A stretch of 44,661 bases of DNA. Origin: an uncultured Bacteroidales bacterium. GTDB lineage: Bacteria; Bacteroidota; Bacteroidia; Bacteroidales; P3. Within the stretch, counting starts at the first letter, position 1; the number at the start of each line of letters is the position of its first letter. A model generated the notes under the pieces. The model made no database searches, was not told where the DNA came from, and was given only the letters and a program-made list of their open reading frames with translations. The stretch spans positions 1-44,661 of the forward strand of contig CAMVAA010000002.1 of NCBI GenBank assembly GCA_947165345.1. Reading direction: 5' to 3'. Shown here piece by piece: positions 28,329 to 36,869 of this stretch. The translations under genes were made by a program, and so were the position numbers.

Positions 28329-28378
28329 GCACCCCACCCACCGACAACAACACCAACCCACAAAACAACGTACCCAAG

Positions 28379-28879
28379 ATGCCGATGTTCTACACACCCA
28401 AACCGCGGCAGTTCCACTACAAGCCACGCTTCTACGACCCCGAGAAAGAACGGTGGGAGGCCCTGAAACAGAAATACGCCGACGAACACCGCGACGACAG
28501 GACGCAAAACACGGCGGCGGCGGACGTGGCCGACAAAGACCTGGAATACTTCCAGCGGCGTGTGCGCGAGCTGGACCGCGAAGAGCGCCACCGCGGCAGC
28601 CGGCTGACATGGAAGGACCTATTCCGCAAACGCGAGATGCCTCAGTTCCGCTACACACCGAGGTTCAGCTCCGCGGACGGCGAAGCCTCGGGCAACCACG
28701 TGGACGGCGACGCGGCCACCACACATTACACCCTGACCGACGAACGCCACAAAGGCAAGCGGATACAACGCCGCTTCGCGCTGAACGACGACCAGGGCGA
28801 CAAAGAGCCGGTTCCTGCCGCGAGAATACTGCTGTACACCGCGTTGGTATGTCTGCTGCTCTACTGGGTACTGTTTTGA
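28379..28879 (+). CDS. Conserved Bacteroidota small protein with C-terminal membrane anchor
   Basis: A 166-residue protein without a known function. It opens with YTPKPRQFHYKPRFYDPEKE, a style of N-terminus I recall from uncharacterised Bacteroidales proteins, and repeats a similar element at about 88 (FRYTPRF). The middle is highly charged (Arg/Asp/Glu), probably helical, and the last 20 residues are one hydrophobic segment (ILLYTALVCLLLYWVLF), so it is a tail-anchored membrane protein. A GTG at 28325 overlapping the 5-FCL stop would add 18 residues. The stop codon touches a 7-bp array. Confidence 0.72.
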   Translation: MPMFYTPKPRQFHYKPRFYDPEKERWEALKQKYADEHRDDRTQNTAAADVADKDLEYFQRRVRELDREERHRGSRLTWKDLFRKREMPQFRYTPRFSSADGEASGNHVDGDAATTHYTLTDERHKGKRIQRRFALNDDQGDKEPVPAARILLYTALVCLLLYWVLF

Positions 28880-28955
28880 TGACTGCTGACCGCTCCCCTT
28901 AAACCGTAAACCCTAAACCCTAAACCTTAAACCTTAAACCCTAAACCCTAAACCT
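28879..28955 (+). repeat. 7-bp array (TAAACCN) before panD
   Basis: Eleven 7-base units in register: ATGACTG, CTGACCG, CTCCCCT, then eight TAAACCG/C/T units (28900-28955). The array starts at the last base of the upstream stop codon and ends 11 bases before the panD ATG. Confidence 0.88.
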
Positions 28956-28966
28956 TACAAAAACTG

Positions 28967-29311
28967 ATGCTGATAGAGGTTTTACAATCGAAAATACACC
29001 GTGTAACGGTCACAGAAGCCGACTTGGACTACATCGGCTCCATCACCATCGACGTCGCCCTCCTCGAGGCTGCCGGCATAGTCGAAAACCAGAAAGTCGA
29101 GATTTACAACATCACCAACGGCGAACGCTTCGCCACCTACGCCATCCGCGGCCAGCGCGGTAGCGGAGTCATAGGCATCAACGGCGCTGCCGCACACAAG
29201 GCCCGCGTCGGCGACCTTATCATCATTGCAGCCTATGCCCAAATGTCCCCCGACGAAGCCGCCGCCTGGCACCCAACCGTCATATTCCCCAAAAACAACA
29301 GGCTCGCCTGA
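28967..29311 (+). CDS. panD: Aspartate 1-decarboxylase
   Basis: Makes beta-alanine from aspartate for pantothenate/CoA synthesis. The 114-residue proenzyme carries the self-cleavage site Gly24-Ser25 (DYIGSITID), which gives the pyruvoyl group, plus Lys9 and the [25 protein letters not shown]-type core (quoted in part). Length is close to the family's 115-125. It starts right after a repeat array and is followed 25 bases later by a YbhN-like membrane protein, an arrangement I recall from other Bacteroidales. Confidence 0.96.
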   Translation: MLIEVLQSKIHRVTVTEADLDYIGSITIDVALLEAAGIVENQKVEIYNITNGERFATYAIRGQRGSGVIGINGAAAHKARVGDLIIIAAYAQMSPDEAAAWHPTVIFPKNNRLA

Positions 29312-29336
29312 GTGACAAAACCAAACAACAGAACGA

Positions 29337-30392
29337 ATGGGAAAAAAGGATGACAAAAGACCAACCCGGTGGGGCGATGTGCTGAGACTCGTATTCTTTC
29401 TCGGCATTGGCATCTTTTTCATCTACCGCTTCCTGATCAAATTGGAACCCGAGCAGAAAGCCGCCATCTGGCAGTCTTTCGTGAACGCCGACTACGCCTG
29501 GGTCGCAGTGGCAATGCTCACCTGTACTCTGAGCCACTACATCAGGGCGTTACGCTGGCGTCTGCTTTTCCAGACAATCGGACACACACCCACACGCAAC
29601 CACATATTCGGCTCGGTCATCGTCGGATACCTGGCCAACCTGGCTTTCCCTCGGGCCGGTGAGGTGGTACGCTGCGCGACTCTTCGCACCAGCGAAGGCA
29701 TCCCGATGGAGAAATCCATTGGAACCGTCGTGACTGAGCGCATCATAGACATGATGGTCTTCGTGCTTATTGTGGCCGTCGGTATGCTGGCAATGTTCGG
29801 ACAGGCAAAAGACTGGCTCTACAACACACTATCGGAACGTTACGAGCACCTGCCAAGCATGTGGACCTTGGGCATCACCACCGTGGTCGGCATCGCCACA
29901 TTGCTGGCAGCCTACAAACTGTTCTGGAAACGACTGCTCAAATATTCTTTATTCAAGAAAATAGACGACCTGGTACGCGGAATGGGCGACGGAGTGAAAA
30001 GCATACTGCACCTCGGAGCACGCAGGACAGCATTGTTTGTTGCCTACAGCGTGGTGATATATTCATTGTATATTCTCGGCGGCTACATCATCTTCCAAGC
30101 TTTCGGAGCAACCCGGGGGCTAGGATTGGGCGCAGCCTTTGTGGTGTACCTCTTCGGAACAGTAGGCATGACTTTTTCGCAGGGAGGCATTGGTGTGTAC
30201 CCCGTGCTGGTACAGGTGGCATTGGAAATATACGGCATCAGCATGGAAACCGGAGCAGCATGCGGATGGCTGCTCTGGGGATCGCAACAAGCGGTCATCG
30301 TGAGTCTTGGAGCCGTATACACCGTTTACTTCAGCGTGATAAAACGAAGATACAACAAAAAACAGCAGATATGGAAAAAACCAGATGTTTGA
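29337..30392 (+). CDS. YbhN/LPG-synthase-TM family membrane protein
   Basis: A 351-residue inner-membrane protein with about eight TM segments and the family landmarks LRWRLLFQTIG, VGYLANLAFPRAGEVVR, TVVTERIIDM and SQGGIGVYPVLVQ. The family (PF03706) comprises the flippase half of MprF and stand-alone proteins such as YbhN, implicated in lipid movement; the substrate here is unknown. The soluble lysyl-transferase domain is absent. Its 3' end overlaps trxB by 22 bases, so translation is probably coupled. Confidence 0.88.
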   Translation: MGKKDDKRPTRWGDVLRLVFFLGIGIFFIYRFLIKLEPEQKAAIWQSFVNADYAWVAVAMLTCTLSHYIRALRWRLLFQTIGHTPTRNHIFGSVIVGYLANLAFPRAGEVVRCATLRTSEGIPMEKSIGTVVTERIIDMMVFVLIVAVGMLAMFGQAKDWLYNTLSERYEHLPSMWTLGITTVVGIATLLAAYKLFWKRLLKYSLFKKIDDLVRGMGDGVKSILHLGARRTALFVAYSVVIYSLYILGGYIIFQAFGATRGLGLGAAFVVYLFGTVGMTFSQGGIGVYPVLVQVALEIYGISMETGAACGWLLWGSQQAVIVSLGAVYTVYFSVIKRRYNKKQQIWKKPDV

Positions 30393-31300
30393 TTATCGGA
30401 TCAGGACCAGCGGGCTACACGGCAGGTATCTATACCGGACGTGCTGACCTGAAACCCATGCTTTTCGAAGGCGAGCAGCCGGGTGGTCAGCTCACCATCA
30501 CAACAGAGATAGAGAACTTTCCCGGGTACCCCGAAGGCATTGCAGGAACGGCTATGATGGACGACCTGCGCCGCCAAGCGCAACGCTTCGGATGCGACAT
30601 ACGCAGCGGCTACATAGTCCGCGTGGACCTCAGCCATCGTCCGTTCCATGCAACCGACGACCACGGTAATGAGATTGAGGCTGAGACAATAGTGGTAGCC
30701 ACCGGTGCCAGCGCCAAATGGATGGGCATAGACAGCGAGAAGGAATTCTACGGGGCCGGCGTATCGGCATGCGCCACCTGCGACGGTCCGTTCTACAAGA
30801 ACCAGACGGTGGCGGTGGTCGGCGGCGGTGACACCGCATGCGAAGAAGCCTCCTACCTCTCCACCTTGTGCAGCAAGGTCTATCTCGTCCACCGCCGCGA
30901 CGAGCTACGTGCCTCGAAGGCCATGCAACACCGAGTACTCACGAACCCCAAGATAGAGCCCCTCTGGAACAGCCGCATAAGCCGCATACTCGGCACAGAG
31001 TTGGACGGCGTCACCGGCATCGAACTGGAAGATACAAAAACAGGTGCCAAAAGCGAGCGCGATGTGACAGGCGTATTTGTTGCCATTGGCCACCAGCCTA
31101 ACACCGCCTTCCTTGGCGGACAGGTGGAGCTGGACCCACAGGGATACATCAAAGTGCAAAGCCCCTCGTCGGCAACCAACGTGGAGGGTGTCTTCGCTGC
31201 AGGCGATGTGTGCGACCCGAACTATCGCCAAGCAATCGTGGCCGCCGGCCGCGGATGCATTGCAGCCATGGACGTGGAACGTTTCCTTCAAGAGCACTAA
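30371..31300 (+). CDS. trxB: Thioredoxin reductase
   Basis: FAD/NADPH enzyme that reduces thioredoxin. The 309 residues include the FAD motif GSGPAGYTAGIY, the redox-active CATC (Cys134/Cys137), the NADPH motif GGGDTACEEA and the C-terminal FAD-binding VFAAGDVCDPNYRQ. Full family length. The start MEKTRCLIIGSG lies inside the 3' end of the YbhN-like gene; longer in-frame starts are shadows of that gene. Confidence 0.97.
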   Translation: MEKTRCLIIGSGPAGYTAGIYTGRADLKPMLFEGEQPGGQLTITTEIENFPGYPEGIAGTAMMDDLRRQAQRFGCDIRSGYIVRVDLSHRPFHATDDHGNEIEAETIVVATGASAKWMGIDSEKEFYGAGVSACATCDGPFYKNQTVAVVGGGDTACEEASYLSTLCSKVYLVHRRDELRASKAMQHRVLTNPKIEPLWNSRISRILGTELDGVTGIELEDTKTGAKSERDVTGVFVAIGHQPNTAFLGGQVELDPQGYIKVQSPSSATNVEGVFAAGDVCDPNYRQAIVAAGRGCIAAMDVERFLQEH

Positions 31301-31305
31301 AGCCT

Positions 31306-33390
31306 ATGGCCGCCATGCCACAGCAAACAGTTGGAAAGACAACGGGTCGCAAGGTTTCCGCCTTGCGACTCCTGTTGCTTTTACTGCTCGTGTCGGCCCC
31401 GGCGGCACTGGACGCCCAAGAAATCATAATAGCACGTCCCGGTTCGAGCCGTACTGTTACTGGTACTGGACAAAACCTGAACGGGTCATTCATGGCCACT
31501 GCTGACTCCACCCTGACGGGTGACAGCACCTCGACCACGGGGCTGCAATACCACACCGACGTGCCAGACTCCCTGCTGCGTGTCGGAGTGTACATGTTCC
31601 ACTACCGCCGCTCCAGCGTGAAGATAGACAAAATCGAGAACCCCCTGCTCGCCCCGACAGGAATAGAATACTCTGACCCTCTCGACGCCATCAACGGAGC
31701 CTACTATATCGGCAAAGGCATCCTCGGCCACCCTCACACAAACATCATCACTTCTGCTGCCGACGGCTTGGACCAGGTCCTGCAACCGGACCCCAACATA
31801 GGCTACACTGTTCGCCCTTGGAACGTAGCACTGTACCAAACCAAGTCTCCCTACACCCTGCTGAGTTACAACTCCTCGCTCAACAAGGACTACCTCGTCA
31901 AGGTTGGCCACACGCAAAACATCATGCCGGGATGGAACGTCTCTCTCAACTACAGGCTCATTCGCCCCGAAGGCATCTACACCTCCAGCGGAGCCAAAAA
32001 CCACTATGTCTACACCACCACCAACTACTTCTCCCGCGACGCACGGCTGCAGGGTAGCGCCGGCATTATATGGCAGAAATTCATGATCGACGAGAACGGG
32101 GGCATCACCGACGACAGCTACTTCACACAACGCCTTCAGAGCAACCGCGCCGGCGTTCCCGTGAGTCTCACCGGAGCCGGCACCATACACAACGAACTCG
32201 GTGCCTTCGCCCACGGAAGCTACAATCTGGTGAGGCAGTTCGAGAAGGAGCGCCACCGCGACAGCATAGTGGTCCACACCGAACAAGACTCCATCTGGCT
32301 GGATACCATCGAGGTAACCGATACACTGCGGGTGCGAACACCTCACGTGTTGAACGCCGGCGTCTTCGGCTTCGACATCAACTACGACCGCCGGAAACGG
32401 CTGTTCATCGACTCCACATGGTGGCAGGAAGCATCAGCCTCTATCTTCTGGACCAACGACGCCTATCCCGACCACCGCTGGCGCAACCCGTTGAAAATGA
32501 CGGCCGGCATCACACCGAGGCGTATTGTCGCTGTCGTCGAAGGCGACACGTCTCGCATGCTCTCGTGGCTCGACCCCTTTGCCAAAGCCACCCTGCGTCT
32601 CGACCGCTGGCGGGTCGACGTCGGAGGCGAAATGCGCGGAGCCATGAACTCCGACGGTCGCCCCGACAGCCGCTTCCATGCCGAAGCGACATGTTTCTTC
32701 GACAGCGCAGAAGCCACCCGTCTCAGCCTGAGTGCCGTGTCCCAACGTAAAAGCCCCGACGTAAGGATGATACACGATGCACAGCTCCACCACGGCCTGG
32801 CTCTCAAAGCCATCGAAACCCAGCGCTACGGACTCCTTTTCCAGCATCGTGAGACCGTGAAACTCGACCTGCGGGCCAACCACTACAGCCACAACACCTG
32901 GTACGACACCCTCCTCTCCGTCCATCAGGGCTCGCGGCCTTTCTGGGTCTACCAAGCCATCCTCACCCTGCACCTGAAAGCCGGATGGCTCAACATCGAC
33001 ATGCAACACGCCCTCCAGCACTCCACCGACAGCATACAGATGCCCGTCCCCATGCTGGCCACCAAGAACTCCCTCTACGCCGACTTCACCCTTTTCAGCC
33101 GCACCATCCGCGCACAAGTCGGCGTCGACATCCGATACCACACCGCCTACCTCGCACCCTCCTACGACCCCTCGACCGGCCTCTTCGTCCACCAAGACGA
33201 GGTCTCCATCGGCAACTACCTCTGGGCCGACATCTTCGTGAACCTCAACATCAAACGGGCCAGCTTCTACGCCAAAGCCGGCCACATCAACGCCATCTGG
33301 GAAACCAACCCAACCTACTTCACCCTCCCCCACTACCCCGGACAGCGCTTCGGCTTCTTCTGGGGTATAACATGGCACTTCTTCGACTAA
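31306..33390 (+). CDS. Putative outer-membrane porin (Porin_10-like)
   Basis: A 694-residue exported protein. The start MAAMPQQTVGKT lies 5 bases after the trxB stop and leads to a signal peptide (LRLLLLLLLVSAPAALDAQ). The mature part is a long series of amphipathic beta-strands rich in Tyr/Trp/Asn and ends with the aromatic GFFWGITWHFFD, a typical outer-membrane barrel end. Length and the YTVRPWNVALYQTKSPYTLL region fit the Bacteroidota putative porin family (PF14121). Substrate unknown. Two in-frame Met codons lie close together at the start; the first was taken. Confidence 0.85.
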   Translation: MAAMPQQTVGKTTGRKVSALRLLLLLLLVSAPAALDAQEIIIARPGSSRTVTGTGQNLNGSFMATADSTLTGDSTSTTGLQYHTDVPDSLLRVGVYMFHYRRSSVKIDKIENPLLAPTGIEYSDPLDAINGAYYIGKGILGHPHTNIITSAADGLDQVLQPDPNIGYTVRPWNVALYQTKSPYTLLSYNSSLNKDYLVKVGHTQNIMPGWNVSLNYRLIRPEGIYTSSGAKNHYVYTTTNYFSRDARLQGSAGIIWQKFMIDENGGITDDSYFTQRLQSNRAGVPVSLTGAGTIHNELGAFAHGSYNLVRQFEKERHRDSIVVHTEQDSIWLDTIEVTDTLRVRTPHVLNAGVFGFDINYDRRKRLFIDSTWWQEASASIFWTNDAYPDHRWRNPLKMTAGITPRRIVAVVEGDTSRMLSWLDPFAKATLRLDRWRVDVGGEMRGAMNSDGRPDSRFHAEATCFFDSAEATRLSLSAVSQRKSPDVRMIHDAQLHHGLALKAIETQRYGLLFQHRETVKLDLRANHYSHNTWYDTLLSVHQGSRPFWVYQAILTLHLKAGWLNIDMQHALQHSTDSIQMPVPMLATKNSLYADFTLFSRTIRAQVGVDIRYHTAYLAPSYDPSTGLFVHQDEVSIGNYLWADIFVNLNIKRASFYAKAGHINAIWETNPTYFTLPHYPGQRFGFFWGITWHFFD

Positions 33391-33460
33391 CCACACCTGC
33401 TAACGACCATGACGAAAAACAACCACCCCACAAAAGCCCCTCTCACCTAACACCCCCTCT

Positions 33461-33515
33461 ACCCCCTCTCTGGGTCCTCTCTGGGTCCTCTCTACCCCCT
33501 CTCTACCCCCTCCCT
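33461..33515 (-). repeat. 11-bp tandem repeats (ACCCCCTCTCT / GGGTCCTCTCT)
   Basis: Five 11-base units in register, preceded by a shortened unit. On the minus strand the unit reads AGAGAGGGGGT, the same sequence in rotated form as the GGGGTAGAGAG repeats at 26992-27013, but inverted. It lies in the 166-base gap between the porin gene and rdgB. Confidence 0.85.
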
Positions 33516-33523
33516 ACCCCCCA

Positions 33524-33556
33524 ACTGAAAACAAAAACTGAAAACAAAAACTGAAC
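33524..33556 (+). repeat. 13-bp repeat (ACTGAAAACAAAA) before rdgB
   Basis: Two full copies of ACTGAAAACAAAA and a partial third that runs directly into the rdgB ATG at 33557. The A-rich units probably serve as the leader/ribosome landing region of rdgB, as A-rich leaders are common in Bacteroidota. Confidence 0.8.
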
Positions 33557-34150
33557 ATGCCCCTCATCTTCGCCACCAACAACAAACACAAACTGCAGGA
33601 AGTGCGCGCAGCCCTGCCCGCTGGGATAGAGGTACTTAGCCTCGAGCAGACAGGCCTCGCCGGCGAAATACCCGAAACGGCCGACACCCTCGAAGGCAAC
33701 GCCCTCCAGAAAGCCATGTGGGTCTACTCCCGCACCGGCCTCTCCTGCTTCGCCGACGACACCGGCCTCGAAGTCGACGCGCTCGGCGGCGCTCCAGGCG
33801 TCTACTCCGCACGCTATGCCGGCGAACACTGCTCCTTCGACGACAACATCGACAAACTGCTCCACGCCCTCGACGGCCAGACAAACCGCCGGGCACAATT
33901 CCGCACCGTCATCTGCCTCCTCGAAAACGACGGCTCCTCCAATCCCGTCAAACCCCGCTACTTCGAAGGCTGCGTCAAAGGAACCATCCTCACCGAGCGC
34001 CACAGCAACGGCGAAGGCTTCGGCTACGACCCCGTCTTCATGCCCGACCGCTTCGCCGTCAGCTTCGCCGAAATGCCACTCAGCGTGAAAAACACCATCA
34101 GCCACCGCGGCCTGGCCGTCAAGAAACTGGCCGAATACCTTGACCGATGA
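33557..34150 (+). CDS. rdgB: Non-canonical purine NTP pyrophosphatase (RdgB/HAM1)
   Basis: Hydrolyses (d)ITP and XTP to the monophosphates and so keeps deaminated purines out of DNA. The 197 residues show the family signature: FATNNKHKLQEVRAAL, ETADTLEGNALQKA, CFADDTGLEVDALGGAPGVYSA (in part) and EGFGYDPVFMPD, ending SHRGLAVKKLAEYL. Its stop overlaps the next start as ATGA. Confidence 0.96.
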   Translation: MPLIFATNNKHKLQEVRAALPAGIEVLSLEQTGLAGEIPETADTLEGNALQKAMWVYSRTGLSCFADDTGLEVDALGGAPGVYSARYAGEHCSFDDNIDKLLHALDGQTNRRAQFRTVICLLENDGSSNPVKPRYFEGCVKGTILTERHSNGEGFGYDPVFMPDRFAVSFAEMPLSVKNTISHRGLAVKKLAEYLDR

Positions 34151-34683
34151 AACAAGTCTATCCCATAACCATCCAAAGCGGCATGTCGCAGAGCGGCAGC
34201 TACGTCCTCATGCTCTGCGAACCCGAAAGCGAAACCCAGGTCCCCATCATCATCGGACAGTACGAAGCCCAGAGCATACTCCTTGCTCGCGAAAACATCA
34301 AGACCGGCCGGCCAATGACACACCAGCTCATCGCCGACATCATGGACACCTTCGGCCTCCACCTCACTCGCGTCACCGTCGACAAACTCGTCGAAGGCGT
34401 CTTCCACTCCACTCTCCACATCACCGACGGCTTCAGCGAGCACCACCTCGACAGCCGCACCTCCGACGCCGTCGCACTCGCTCTCCTCACCGACACACCC
34501 ATCTTCATGGACGACAACGTGTTGACCGACGCCGGCATGCAGAACAACTCCGACCACACCGACACCGACATCGATGCCCTCGAAGCACAACTCCACCTCT
34601 GCGAAGAAAACGAAGAATACGAACGCGCCGCCGAAATCCAAGCCAAAATCGACAAACTTCGCTCCCACACCCCCAACCCTTAA
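34147..34683 (+). CDS. Bifunctional nuclease family protein (DUF151) with UVR motif
   Basis: A 178-residue protein. Residues 1-130 form the BFN/DUF151 domain (VPIIIGQYEAQSILLA, RPMTHQLIADIMDTFG, RTSDAVALALLTDTPIF). An acidic linker leads to a C-terminal UVR motif (LHLCEENEEYERAAEIQAKI), a helical hairpin that mediates contacts in UvrB and ClpC. Plant and bacterial BFN proteins have reported nuclease activity, but the cellular role in Bacteroidota is unclear. The stop TAA is the first codon of a 7-bp array. Confidence 0.9.
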   Translation: MKQVYPITIQSGMSQSGSYVLMLCEPESETQVPIIIGQYEAQSILLARENIKTGRPMTHQLIADIMDTFGLHLTRVTVDKLVEGVFHSTLHITDGFSEHHLDSRTSDAVALALLTDTPIFMDDNVLTDAGMQNNSDHTDTDIDALEAQLHLCEENEEYERAAEIQAKIDKLRSHTPNP

Positions 34684-34810
34684 CACTTAACACCCACCAC
34701 ACATTTAGCTTAACTACTTAACTACTGCCTACTGTCTACCAAACCCATAACTCTTAACTCATAACCCTTAACTCATAACCCTTAACTCATAACTCTTAAC
34801 TCTTAACTAA
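34674..34810 (+). repeat. 7-bp arrays (TAACACY and TAACTCN) between DUF151 and transporter genes
   Basis: CAACCCT, TAACACT and TAACACC (34674-34694) carry the DUF151 stop. After a less regular stretch with TTAACTA-like words, nine strict units run from 34748 to 34810, mostly TAACTCT and TAACTCA with two TAACCCT. The array stops 5 bases before the ATG at 34816. Confidence 0.85.
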
Positions 34811-34815
34811 TTCGA

Positions 34816-35712
34816 ATGCCCAACCTCCGACCATACATCCTCCCCATCGCCATCCTCATCGGCCTCCTCTTCCACCGCATCTGCGGCGCACTCTCCTTTC
34901 TTGCGCCATTCCTCATCTTCTCCATCCTCCTCCTCACCTTCACCGCCGTCGACCTCCGGCGGCTGCGCGTCAAGCCTCTGCACGTATGGCTCCTCGCCTT
35001 CCAACTCGTCGTAAGCATCGGCCTCTACACCGCCATCACACTCCTCGGCGGCAACCACATCATCGCCGAAGGCGTCCTCATCGGCATCCTCTGCCCCGTC
35101 GCCTCCTCCGTCGCCGTCGTAGCCTGCATCCTCGGCGCCGACCGCGAAACCGTCACCACCTACACCATCCTCGACAACATCGTCGTCGCCGTCGTTGCGC
35201 CTGTCGCCTTCACCCTCATCGGCGACCACCCCGAACTGCCGCTTGGCGAAAACATGCTTCTCATCCTCAGCAAAATAGGCTCCACCCTCGCCCTCCCCTT
35301 CTTCCTCGCCGCACTCCTGCAGTTCCTCATGCCGCGCGCCAACGCATTCCTCGCTCGCTACAACCACATCGGATTCTACCTCTGGGCCATGGCACTCACG
35401 CTCACCCTCGGTCAGACCATCGACTTCATCTTCCTCCACGGACAGGGCAACCTCTCCGCCATCGTCTGGCTCGCCGGCCTCGCCCTCCTCTTCTGCATCA
35501 TCCAGTTCGCCCTTGGCCGTCGGCTCGGACGACACTACGGCGACACCGTCGCCGGCGGACAACTCCTCGGACAGAAAAACAGCGCCATGGGCATCTGGAT
35601 GGCCAACACCTTCCTCAACCCACTCGCCTCCGTATTCATGGCCTTCTACAGCGTCTACCAGAACCTCTTCAACGCCTGGCAAATGGCCCACCAAAAGAAA
35701 ACCCAGAAATAA
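34816..35712 (+). CDS. BASS-like (bile acid:Na+ symporter superfamily) membrane transporter
   Basis: A 298-residue protein with eight to nine TM segments and hardly any soluble domain. The pattern (GALSFLAPFLIFSILLLTF; IGILCPVASSVAVVACILG; KNSAMGIWMANTFLNPLASV near the C-terminus) fits the BASS/arsenical-resistance-3 type fold with two inverted halves. The substrate is unknown; true bile acid uptake should not be assumed. Arrays of 7-bp repeats lie on both sides. Strongly C-rich codon third positions, like its neighbours. Confidence 0.78.
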   Translation: MPNLRPYILPIAILIGLLFHRICGALSFLAPFLIFSILLLTFTAVDLRRLRVKPLHVWLLAFQLVVSIGLYTAITLLGGNHIIAEGVLIGILCPVASSVAVVACILGADRETVTTYTILDNIVVAVVAPVAFTLIGDHPELPLGENMLLILSKIGSTLALPFFLAALLQFLMPRANAFLARYNHIGFYLWAMALTLTLGQTIDFIFLHGQGNLSAIVWLAGLALLFCIIQFALGRRLGRHYGDTVAGGQLLGQKNSAMGIWMANTFLNPLASVFMAFYSVYQNLFNAWQMAHQKKTQK

Positions 35713-35730
35713 ACCCACCAACTCCCCACT

Positions 35731-35860
35731 TAACACTTAACACTAAACACTTAACACTAAACACTTACCATTTGGCTTAACTACTTAACTCCTTAACTAC
35801 TGTCTCCCCATTACCACTCACCAAATAACTCATAACTCTTAACTCATAACTCTTAACTCA
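35731..35860 (+). repeat. 7-bp arrays (TAACACT and TAACTCN) ending in a start codon
   Basis: TAACACT, TAACACT, AAACACT, TAACACT, AAACACT (35731-35765), then less regular TTAACTA words, then five units TAACTCA/TAACTCT from 35826 to 35860. The final A of the last TAACTCA is the A of the ATG start codon of the HAD phosphatase gene. Confidence 0.88.
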
Positions 35861-36645
35861 TGCCCAAAGCAGCCTTCTTCGACATCGACGGCACCCTGCT
35901 CAGCTTCCAGACCCATCGCATCTCCGACGGGACCGTCCGTGCATTCCAGCGTCTGCACAGCGCCGGCGTCCGCACCTTCCTCTCCACCGGTCGCCCCGAA
36001 GTGCTCATCCCCGACTTCCCGCTCCACTTCGACGGCTACATCACCATGAACGGCGCACTCGTCTACCTCGACGACGGCCGCCGCCGCACCATCCTCCTCT
36101 CCCGTCCCATCCCCGACAGCGACGTCCAGGCCTGGCTCGACATCGCACAGCGCGACAACCTCTGCACCATGGTCTTCACACAGCAAGGCATGCTCCTCTC
36201 CCAACTCAACGACACAGGCCTCAAACTGCGGCAGCAACTCGAATTCAAACTCCCGCCCGTCGTCGACATCGACGAAATGCGCCACCTCGAAATCTTCCAA
36301 ATCATAGCCCTCATGCCCGCCAGCATGGACGCCTCCGTCGCCCATGCTCTCCCCCACTGCCGACTCCCACGCTGGCATCCCGCCTTCACCGACATCGTCG
36401 CCGACGGCAACAGCAAAGCCGTCGGCATGGACGCAATCTGCCGCCACTTCGGCATCCACCAGGCCGACACCATCGCCTTCGGCGACGGCGCCAACGACAT
36501 CGAGATGCTGCGATGGGCCGGCATCGGCATCGCCATGGGCAACGCCGACGACACCGTCAAGGCCGCCGCCGACATGGTCACCTCCGACGTCGACCACGAA
36601 GGCATCGAACAGGCCGTGGAGCATATCCTGAACGTCAAACCATAA
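35860..36645 (+). CDS. Cof-type HAD-superfamily phosphatase
   Basis: A 261-residue soluble hydrolase with motif I FFDIDGTLL (nucleophile Asp8, Asp10), motif II LSTGRPE, and motif III/IV DGNSKAVGMDAI...AFGDGANDIEMLRWAG. The large C2B cap between the first and last motifs is typical for Cof proteins, which dephosphorylate sugar phosphates and cofactors with loose specificity. Start codon embedded in the preceding repeat array; no alternative start is needed. A small gene follows after 12 bases. Confidence 0.93.
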   Translation: MPKAAFFDIDGTLLSFQTHRISDGTVRAFQRLHSAGVRTFLSTGRPEVLIPDFPLHFDGYITMNGALVYLDDGRRRTILLSRPIPDSDVQAWLDIAQRDNLCTMVFTQQGMLLSQLNDTGLKLRQQLEFKLPPVVDIDEMRHLEIFQIIALMPASMDASVAHALPHCRLPRWHPAFTDIVADGNSKAVGMDAICRHFGIHQADTIAFGDGANDIEMLRWAGIGIAMGNADDTVKAAADMVTSDVDHEGIEQAVEHILNVKP

Positions 36646-36657
36646 AACTCCCCCGCC

Positions 36658-36864
36658 ATGAAAAACAACGACGATGAGTTGCAACGCGCTCAACAGCTGC
36701 TCGACAGCTACCTCGACCTATCCGTCGACCAGCAGGAGGACGACTCCTTTGTCGCACGCGGCAACGGCTTCTGCGACCGCAAATACAGCGACGACTTCAT
36801 CCAGATGCGCATTGCCCAACTCACCGCTCGCGTCGCCGAACTGAAAAAGAACCAAAAAAAATAA
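36658..36864 (+). CDS. Small uncharacterised protein, 68 aa
   Basis: A highly charged 68-residue protein (acidic N-terminal half, basic Lys-rich end: ELKKNQKK), probably helical, with one Cys and no TM or signal. I do not recognise a family. It is tightly packed, 12 bases after the HAD gene and 5 before the cardiolipin synthase gene, has an ATG start and the same C-rich codon use as its neighbours, all of which favour a real gene. Confidence 0.65.
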   Translation: MKNNDDELQRAQQLLDSYLDLSVDQQEDDSFVARGNGFCDRKYSDDFIQMRIAQLTARVAELKKNQKK

Positions 36865-36869
36865 CCGCC

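Noticed and set aside
34816-35712. Naming the BASS-like protein a bile acid transporter
   Set aside because: Only the fold-level pattern is visible; substrate residues cannot be judged by eye.
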